From: Candidatus Sulfotelmatobacter sp.
Lineage (GTDB): Bacteria > Acidobacteriota > Terriglobia > Terriglobales > SbA1
Assembly: GCA_030151135.1 (NCBI GenBank)
Contig: JASLEQ010000080.1
Span: 1-6,967 of the forward strand
DNA length: 6,967 nucleotides
Direction of reading: 5' to 3'
Below the pieces are notes generated by a model. That model saw only the letters and a program-made list of their open reading frames with translations, was not told where the DNA came from and did not search any database. Each line of letters opens with the position of its first letter. Positions within the stretch are counted from its first letter, which is position 1. Made by a program: the position numbers and the translations under genes. Shown here piece after piece: positions 1 through 5,021 of the stretch.

Positions 1-1890
1 CCACTTCTGAGCGGCGACATCGAACAACATTAGTTTTTGAGTCGCGGCGTTCGAGGCGGCAATGTATTTGCCGTCAGGCGACCATTGGGGATTTTCGAGG
101 CCGCCGGATTCCGGAACTATAGTGTCGGCTCCTGTTTTCAAATCAAAGCGTCGGATGGTGGAATGGCGCCAGGGTGGCCAAGTGGAATAGACCACCGATG
201 CGCCGTCGAGCGCCCAGCTGGGCTGGATGCCGTTACCATCGTTCGGCAAGAGCGGTTTCGGAATTCCTCCTTCAAGCGACACGAGATAGAGCTTCATTCC
301 GTTGTCGAAGGCAATTTGCTTACCGTCGGGCGACCATGCTGGGCGATAACTGTCCATGGGAGCGGAAGTGAGTTTCAGGGCTTGGGAACCATCCGTTTTC
401 GAACGCCATAGTGAGCCGTCGGTTTCGCTGCGATAAGCGATCCATTGTTTGTCGCGGGAGAAATCCAGAAGCCGCCCAGTGCTGCCGTCGAGATAGGCCA
501 CGAAGCTCGATCTTGCGGTGTCATAGCGATTCAATTCGCGGCGCTCGTGATAGTGAATGACATAGATGCGCCGGCCGTCGCTACTAAATCTTGGCTGATT
601 CAGGCGGTCGGGACTGACGTAAAGCTGCGTGGGCACGGCTCGTCTTCGGAAGGGACCCGTTGCGTCCGGGACGATCCATACGCTGGCGACGCGGTCACGG
701 CGTGAACGAAAGATGAAATATCGTCCGTCAGGCGACCAGTCTCCGCAACATTCACCTTCGCCCCATCGACCGATAGGGACAGGCCAGCCGAAAGAGAGTT
801 GATGCGCTTGGCTCTCGTGTGGGGACGTCTCCCAGAGAGATAGAACGGACGTTGCCAAGTCTCGGACGGTGAAACTAATTCGCTTTCCGTCCGGTGACCA
901 GCGCAAGTACTCGACGACGCCTTCGGCGGTTAACAGCTTTCGAGGCAGCGACCCGTCCGCGTTTGCGATGAAAAGGTCCGTGTCGCGCGAATAAGCAATT
1001 TTTCGCTGATCAGGGGACCATGCGGCGCTGTTGGCGGTGAGGTCGCCAACGCGTTGCGCGGACCCTCCAGCGGAAGGCACGACCCATACGGGGCTTCCGG
1101 CTTCGGAGTTGCCCGAGGTGACCAGAAGACGTTTATGCTGGCGATCAATGTCGTGAATTAAGAGATTCTGGACAGACGTCCAGACCAGGGTGGCGTCGCC
1201 GGCGGGCTGCGGAATCATGGCGAGGGTTCGGGTTCCACCGGTCCGCTCGGCGAAGAATACCGTTGAGCCATCGTTTAAGGCCTGGCTGAAGGGCTCAACC
1301 TTGCCGAAGTTTGTGATGTGAACCACCTTGGTGAGTTTCGGGACCGGCAACGGGCTAAACCAGCTCCAGACAGCGATGAAGACAATTCCCAGGCCGAGAA
1401 GAGCTAGTGCGACAAGTAATCGAGGACGGGACCTTCGCAGAACTGCTTTATCGATGGCGAGCGAGTTGGCCGGAGGGAGATATTGGTCGGGCAATTTGCC
1501 GTTGCCGGCGGCCTGGTCATGAGTTGGCGTATGAGTTGAGTTTTTGCCATCTTCTTCCCGGGGAAAGCTTATGACTTTTTGCGCGAAACGATAGCCCCGG
1601 CCGGGGATGGTCACGATATAAGAAGATCCCTGCGCGCGCTCGCCCAAGGCTTTGCGGATCAGAAAAATATGCTGGCCGAGGTTTGATTCTTCGACAAAGG
1701 TATCGGGCCACAGCGCCTTCATCAATTCATCCTTGTGGACAATCTGCCCGCTCCGCTCCAGCAGTACGACCAATAGATCAAAGGCTTTCGGGGATAGGGG
1801 AACGGGCTGTTGATCGCGCAGAAGAAGGCGCTGTTCGGGGTCTACACGGAACGGGCCGAACTCCAGTAACTGCTTGAGATCCTTGTGCAT
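1..1890 (-). CDS. Winged-helix transcriptional regulator with one membrane span and a C-terminal WD40/TolB-like propeller (3' end cut by window edge)
   Basis: The reading frame is open from ATG at 1890 down to base 1 (630 codons, no stop), so the C-terminus lies outside the window. Residues about 11-108 form an OmpR/PhoB/CadC-type winged helix: the start FGPFRVDPEQRLLLRD, then PLSPKAFDLLVVLLE, the recognition-helix region NLGQHIFLIRKALGE and the wing hairpin YIVTIPGRGYRF. A Pro/Thr/His-rich linker follows, then basic RRSRPR and a hydrophobic span at about 157-177. The rest is a beta-propeller with PD40-type motifs at about W291, W331, W385, F435, F477, W519, W559 and W603, most reading WSPDG or a close variant. 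By family knowledge this is a ToxR/CadC-like one-component regulator: the N-terminus binds DNA in the cytoplasm and the propeller sits in the periplasm. Its ligand and targets are unknown. It is divergent from the kelch gene, a possible target. A Shine-Dalgarno-like AAAGG lies seven bases before the ATG. The architecture is secure; the regulatory target is inference. Confidence 0.93.
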   Translation of the reverse strand, partial: MHKDLKQLLEFGPFRVDPEQRLLLRDQQPVPLSPKAFDLLVVLLERSGQIVHKDELMKALWPDTFVEESNLGQHIFLIRKALGERAQGSSYIVTIPGRGYRFAQKVISFPREEDGKNSTHTPTHDQAAGNGKLPDQYLPPANSLAIDKAVLRRSRPRLLVALALLGLGIVFIAVWSWFSPLPVPKLTKVVHITNFGKVEPFSQALNDGSTVFFAERTGGTRTLAMIPQPAGDATLVWTSVQNLLIHDIDRQHKRLLVTSGNSEAGSPVWVVPSAGGSAQRVGDLTANSAAWSPDQRKIAYSRDTDLFIANADGSLPRKLLTAEGVVEYLRWSPDGKRISFTVRDLATSVLSLWETSPHESQAHQLSFGWPVPIGRWGEGECCGDWSPDGRYFIFRSRRDRVASVWIVPDATGPFRRRAVPTQLYVSPDRLNQPRFSSDGRRIYVIHYHERRELNRYDTARSSFVAYLDGSTGRLLDFSRDKQWIAYRSETDGSLWRSKTDGSQALKLTSAPMDSYRPAWSPDGKQIAFDNGMKLYLVSLEGGIPKPLLPNDGNGIQPSWALDGASVVYSTWPPWRHSTIRRFDLKTGADTIVPESGGLENPQWSPDGKYIAASNAATQKLMLFDVAAQKW

Positions 1891-1897
1891 ACAGCGG

Positions 1898-1902
1898 CCT
1901 TT
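1898..1902 (-). promoter_or_regulatory. Ribosome binding site of the winged-helix regulator
   Basis: On the minus strand AAAGG precedes ATG 1890 with a seven-base spacer. This supports that start, which also places the winged helix directly at the N-terminus as usual in this family. Confidence 0.5.
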
Positions 1903-2088
1903 AAAACAATTGAAAACTTATTGATACGTTCTTGAGGACTTGCAGGCCCGGTCTGGAAGACGATGCCTGCGATTTTGGGGTAGGCTCCCGCAATACCGAA
2001 CCGAGCGCGGCAAGCAATTTAGCACGACTTCGGCATCGGGCAAAGCCGGGCGGCGGGAGAATTGCCCCCAAAGATAAAACCAAGAAGG

Positions 2089-2093
2089 GGAGG
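2089..2093 (+). promoter_or_regulatory. Ribosome binding site that decides the kelch gene start
   Basis: A perfect GGAGG within a longer purine run lies seven bases before ATG 2101, ideal spacing. It is only one base from ATG 2095. ATG 2167 has GGAGG directly touching it (no spacer), and ATG 2146 has only a weak GAG. This favours 2101, though 2146 would give a more ordinary signal-peptide length. Confidence 0.55.
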
Positions 2094-2100
2094 GATGTTT

Positions 2101-3633
2101 ATGAGGGAAGAAGTTCGAGGGCGCACAAACAATAACGAGCTAAAGATGTTCAAACGCGAATGGAGGATGACAGGTTTTCCAAGGTTCGTCTTGATGACGT
2201 TGTTAGGGTTGTCGAGTTTCGCAAGCGCACAGAAGTGGGTGGCCGCGCCTCCCTTCGAAGGGAGCGGGGCGGGTACTGCGATACAGCGCACGGATGGTTC
2301 CATCCTTGTGCAGGAGTTGAGCGGCCCTGCGAGCCAAGGTGGGACGGCGACGGGCAACTGGTATCTGTTTGTTCCGGATGAGAATGGAAATTACTCAACA
2401 GGAAGCTGGCACTTTCTGGCACCCCCGCCGTTTTTGTATGCACCGCTGTATTACGCATCGGCGATCCTGCCGGATGGCAGACTCATCATGGAGGGAGGGG
2501 AATATGATTTTACGAACAAGAATGACATAAACCTGGGTGCGACTCTGGGCATCAACGACAAGTTCACTTCGGTGGCACCCCCGGAAAATTGGGGCACCAT
2601 CGGCGATGCGCCCAGTGTGGTCCTGCCGAATGGCAACTTCATGATGGGCAATTGCTGCAGCTTTCAGGAAGCAATTTTGAATGCGAAAACTATGACCTGG
2701 AGCACGACAGGAAACGGAAAACTGGATTCCAACTCCGAAGAGGGATGGACTTTATTGCCGGATGGGGATGTGCTAACCATCGATACGGAAATTGCGCGGG
2801 GGGCGGAACTTTATCATTACAAGACGGGGAATTGGACTGCAACCAGCAGCGTACCGTCCCCAGGTCTTACAACGATTTGCCAGGTTGGCAATATCCCAGA
2901 GATTGGTCCGGCAGTGCTGCGCCCGGATGGTACGGTTTTCGCAACGGGCGCAAATGGGCATACGGCGATTTACAACTCGCATACGGGGATGTGGACAAAA
3001 GGGCCAACTTTCCCTGTGGAGAATGGATTTCAGTTTGGCGTGGCGGATGGTCCGGCGGCGCTTCTCCCGAGTGGGCGCGTATTAGTGATGGCGTCCGGCG
3101 TGACGCCGTGTAACACGACTGGTGCGTTGTTCTACTCGTTCGATGGAACGTTCCTCAACGGAGTAGTTCTGCCTCCGAACTCGGGGAACGAAGTGTCTTT
3201 TGATGGGCGGATGCTTGTGCTGCCGACGGGAAACATCTTCTTCACCGACGGCACGCAGGATGTCGAGATTTTTGTTCCCGCAGGATCGGCATCGAGTTCG
3301 TGGGAGCCTACTATTACATCGTTCCCCTCAACGGTTTCTCTAAGCAAAACCTATACGCTCAAGGGAACTCAATTCAATGGCCTTTCGCAAGGCGCGGCTT
3401 ACGGCGATGACGCGCAATCGGCGACGAACTTTCCGTTGGTGAGGATCAGGAACAACGCGACCGGCCATGTGAGATATGCAATCACGCAGAATTTCAGTTC
3501 GGGAGTGGCAACGGGGTCGACGATAGTCTCGACGCAGTTCATCGTTTCAGGCGCCACGGAAACTGGACCGTCAACGCTGGTAGTTGTAGCCAATGGGATC
3601 GCTTCGAAGGCGGTGGACGTCGATGTGCAGTGA
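2101..3633 (+). CDS. Secreted kelch-repeat (galactose oxidase-like) protein with C-terminal Ig-like domain
   Basis: A 510-residue protein from ATG 2101. Its N-terminus has a basic region, a hydrophobic stretch (FVLMTLLGLSSFASA, ending near residue 43) and an ASA|Q signal-peptidase site, so it is exported. Seven kelch-like blade motifs follow at about residues 59, 120, 172, 216, 271, 319 and 371, each of the form LPDGxxxxxxG (for example SAILPDGRLIMEGGEYD and AVLRPDGTVFATG). That is a complete seven-blade propeller, as in galactose oxidase. Residues about 403-510 form an Ig-like domain (from PTITSFPSTVS to VVANGIASKAVDVDV) resembling the galactose oxidase C-terminal (DUF1929-type) domain. The Tyr-His pair expected just before the last blade (the YHS motif) is missing and reads VSFDG, so copper-radical oxidase activity is unlikely. 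Cys185-Cys186 are adjacent. I recall near relatives as 'kelch repeat-containing protein' in Acidobacteriota. The substrate is unknown; a binding or structural role is as likely as catalysis. The start could instead be ATG 2146 (495 residues). Confidence 0.88.
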   Translation: MREEVRGRTNNNELKMFKREWRMTGFPRFVLMTLLGLSSFASAQKWVAAPPFEGSGAGTAIQRTDGSILVQELSGPASQGGTATGNWYLFVPDENGNYSTGSWHFLAPPPFLYAPLYYASAILPDGRLIMEGGEYDFTNKNDINLGATLGINDKFTSVAPPENWGTIGDAPSVVLPNGNFMMGNCCSFQEAILNAKTMTWSTTGNGKLDSNSEEGWTLLPDGDVLTIDTEIARGAELYHYKTGNWTATSSVPSPGLTTICQVGNIPEIGPAVLRPDGTVFATGANGHTAIYNSHTGMWTKGPTFPVENGFQFGVADGPAALLPSGRVLVMASGVTPCNTTGALFYSFDGTFLNGVVLPPNSGNEVSFDGRMLVLPTGNIFFTDGTQDVEIFVPAGSASSSWEPTITSFPSTVSLSKTYTLKGTQFNGLSQGAAYGDDAQSATNFPLVRIRNNATGHVRYAITQNFSSGVATGSTIVSTQFIVSGATETGPSTLVVVANGIASKAVDVDVQ

Positions 3634-3679
3634 GTGCTTCTAAGTTTCAACGATTATTGTCGAATCATTTGGGCGCGAT

Positions 3680-3711
3680 ATCGAGCGAGGAGGCACGCTT
3701 TTTCGCTCGAT
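3680..3711. terminator. Hairpin between convergent genes, possible bidirectional terminator
   Basis: ATCGAGCGA (3680-3688) pairs perfectly with TCGCTCGAT (3703-3711) across a 14-base loop. A T-G pair and an A-T pair can extend the stem outward. It sits between the stop of the kelch gene (3633) and that of the convergent gene (3740), where a shared terminator is expected. No T-tract follows on either strand, so it is not a canonical intrinsic terminator; it could protect 3' ends or act with Rho. The rest of 3634-3739 shows nothing else. Confidence 0.4.
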
Positions 3712-3739
3712 GTAACGCAGTAAACGACGATACGAAGTT

Positions 3740-4846
3740 TTATGGCTCTCCCGGTGTCCCGGGAACACGCGACGTGAAGCGCCTGAGAACAAATTCACGG
3801 ATCAGGTTTGCGAAAGCGTCTCCTCCGGTGGCGGCCAGGCCGTTGAGGAGAACGAGCGAGCCACCGCGATCGGCGGGTGGATAGTAGAGATTGGAAATCG
3901 CCGCAGAGGAGAAGTTGCCGAGCACCCGCGAATAATTCGGCTCCCAGCGCCCGTTGTCGCCTCGGGCCATGACCGCGGCTGCGAGTGCATAAAATGCGCG
4001 CGACTTGATGCTGCCCTTCCCCTTGTAGAAGTAACGCGGGTCCTGATGGAAGATCGACGGAAAGACGGCTCGCCCCAGCATCGTGCTGGTGACGTGAGTA
4101 GCCAGCGCGGCACTGTAACGCTTCCCGTACCCTTCGAATCCATCCCCGTAGGATGGAAAGATGTTTTCGTACTGTTCTGCGCCGGCGATGCCTGCGGTGC
4201 TGAGGAACGAAACCGGATCGAGAACGGAGCGAAGTCCCAACTGCAGCTTTTGCTTGGCAAGCATGGGCGGCGCATTCCAATCGTAGGCGCTATAGAAATT
4301 TGGGATCACTCCGATCACCCGCTGATGGACGGCGATTTGCTCTTGCTGACGGGAGAGCGCCTCTTTGCTGCCATTCACCGTCACGCTAGTTGCGCCGCCC
4401 GAAACCGTCAATTTGGTTGCAGGCAAGATGTCAGTTTCACCCGGCTGCAAAGTGATTTGCGCGGAGCTGAATGCAGCCATTCCGGCCGCGGTGATGTGGA
4501 TGGTGTAAACACCGGGTGCAAGCCCGCTGAACACGAACTGGCCGTCGCTCCCGGACTGCACGATTCGAGCCGGCGATGAGGAGGACGACAGCATAACCTG
4601 CGCTCCGGCCACGACGTCTTGATTTGCATCGAGCACCGTTCCGCTGATCGTGCCCGCTCCAGCCTGTTGAGAGTTACTCGTTGCAGGAGCGCTGGATTTT
4701 TGCGGTTGTGGCGCATCCGGAAGAGCGGAGCTATCCGCCAATGCGACGCTCTGTTGTGCAGCCGAGGTCCCAATGATCAGGATGACAAGAAGAATCGAAT
4801 GACACCCGGTGAGAAGGGGGTGTTTACAGCCACTGAAGTCAAGCAA
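3740..4846 (-). CDS. Secreted carboxypeptidase-regulatory-like domain protein with conserved-looking C-terminal domain of unknown function
   Basis: A 368-residue protein. The start is TTG 4846: no ATG occurs in frame between it and the upstream stop at 4904-4906, and AGAGG lies nine bases before it on the minus strand. Residues about 17-30 (HSILLVILIIGTSAA) form a signal-peptide core with a likely SAA|Q cleavage. A low-complexity Pro/Ser/Gln linker (about 38-64) contains ALPDAPQPQ, an 'LPDAP' motif I associate with acidobacterial secreted proteins. Residues about 66-150 are a carboxypeptidase-regulatory-like (transthyretin-type) beta-sandwich: GTISGTVLDANQDVVAGAQV, then DGQFVFSGLAPGVYTIHI. 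Residues about 172-356 are a separate domain with the landmarks QRVIGVIPNF, GYGKRY, FHQDPRYFYKGKGS, MARGDNG, PNYSRVLGNFSSAAISNLYYP and DRGG. I recall this domain as recurrent in Acidobacteriota and without assigned function. Its small-residue-rich helical segments could associate with a membrane. It is probably in the periplasm or outer membrane. The gene follows the quinohemoprotein gene on the same strand after 175 bases. Confidence 0.87.
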   Translation of the reverse strand: MLDFSGCKHPLLTGCHSILLVILIIGTSAAQQSVALADSSALPDAPQPQKSSAPATSNSQQAGAGTISGTVLDANQDVVAGAQVMLSSSSSPARIVQSGSDGQFVFSGLAPGVYTIHITAAGMAAFSSAQITLQPGETDILPATKLTVSGGATSVTVNGSKEALSRQQEQIAVHQRVIGVIPNFYSAYDWNAPPMLAKQKLQLGLRSVLDPVSFLSTAGIAGAEQYENIFPSYGDGFEGYGKRYSAALATHVTSTMLGRAVFPSIFHQDPRYFYKGKGSIKSRAFYALAAAVMARGDNGRWEPNYSRVLGNFSSAAISNLYYPPADRGGSLVLLNGLAATGGDAFANLIREFVLRRFTSRVPGTPGEP

Positions 4847-5021
4847 TGCCCCGAGCCTCTTTCTTGACCGAAAGCTTGATGCGTCTTGTGGTTCGACGCT
4901 GGATTACGCCGCGGAGTTACCCGACCTGCCACAATTTGCAAGCTGTTGACGATATCGTTCCGAATTCTTAACAGAATTGTAGCTGTATTCGACTGGAGTA
5001 CAAATTCTTGCACAGTAACCG
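4847..5021. other. Intergenic region between the two minus-strand genes
   Basis: These 175 bases separate the dehydrogenase stop from the TTG start of the next gene. Apart from the weak promoter candidate, the segment is AT-rich around 4960-5010, with repeated AATTCT/AGAATT words. No T-tract terminator follows the dehydrogenase stop. The spacing is long for an operon but does not exclude read-through. Confidence 0.4.
4976..5003 (-). promoter_or_regulatory. Possible sigma70-type promoter for the carboxypeptidase-regulatory-like gene
   Basis: On the minus strand TTGTAC (4998-5003) and TACAAT (4976-4981) are separated by 16 bases. The -10 matches the consensus at five of six bases, but the -35 matches at only three. 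It would leave a leader of about 120 bases before TTG 4846. It lies just past the stop of the dehydrogenase gene, which would let the downstream gene be transcribed separately. This is a weak call from pattern alone. Confidence 0.2.

Larger units (their letters stand above)
1891..2100. other. Divergent intergenic region between the regulator and the kelch gene
   Basis: This 210-base gap must hold the promoters of both divergent genes. The part nearest the regulator (about 1901-1930) is AT-rich, with a CAATTG palindrome at 1907-1912 and TTGAAA and TTGATA hexamers at 1910 and 1921 that resemble a -35 box. I find no matching -10 box at proper spacing. A GGGCAA (2038-2043) / TTGCCC (2062-2067) inverted repeat could fold in the kelch 5' leader, but it is short. 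No clear operator repeat is visible. Confidence 0.5.

Noticed and set aside
445..705. Open frame on the plus strand, 86 codons
   Set aside because: It lies antisense to the well-supported regulator propeller, has no recognisable domain and no ribosome site; it is a shadow.
1..1890. Calling the regulator TolB of the Tol-Pal system
   Set aside because: The propeller motif is shared, but the N-terminal winged helix and membrane span are those of a CadC/ToxR-like regulator, and no tol genes are nearby.
1910..1949. TTGAAA and TTGATA as -35 boxes for the kelch gene
   Set aside because: No acceptable -10 hexamer lies 16-18 bases downstream of either.
2062..2100. TTG 2062 as start of the kelch gene
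   Set aside because: It would place its start upstream of the strong GGAGG at 2089-2093 and lengthen an already long pre-signal region.
2019..2357. Open frame on the minus strand over the kelch gene start, 112 codons
   Set aside because: It overlaps the kelch signal peptide and first blade in antisense, with no domain or ribosome site.
2101..3633. Calling the kelch protein an active galactose oxidase
   Set aside because: The Tyr-His copper-ligand motif before the last blade and the THTVN-type His loop are not present, so only the architecture is claimed.
4046..4579. Open frame on the plus strand, 177 codons
   Set aside because: It is antisense to the carboxypeptidase-regulatory-like gene; its composition (many Arg, Gly, Cys, His) is typical of a GC-rich shadow frame.
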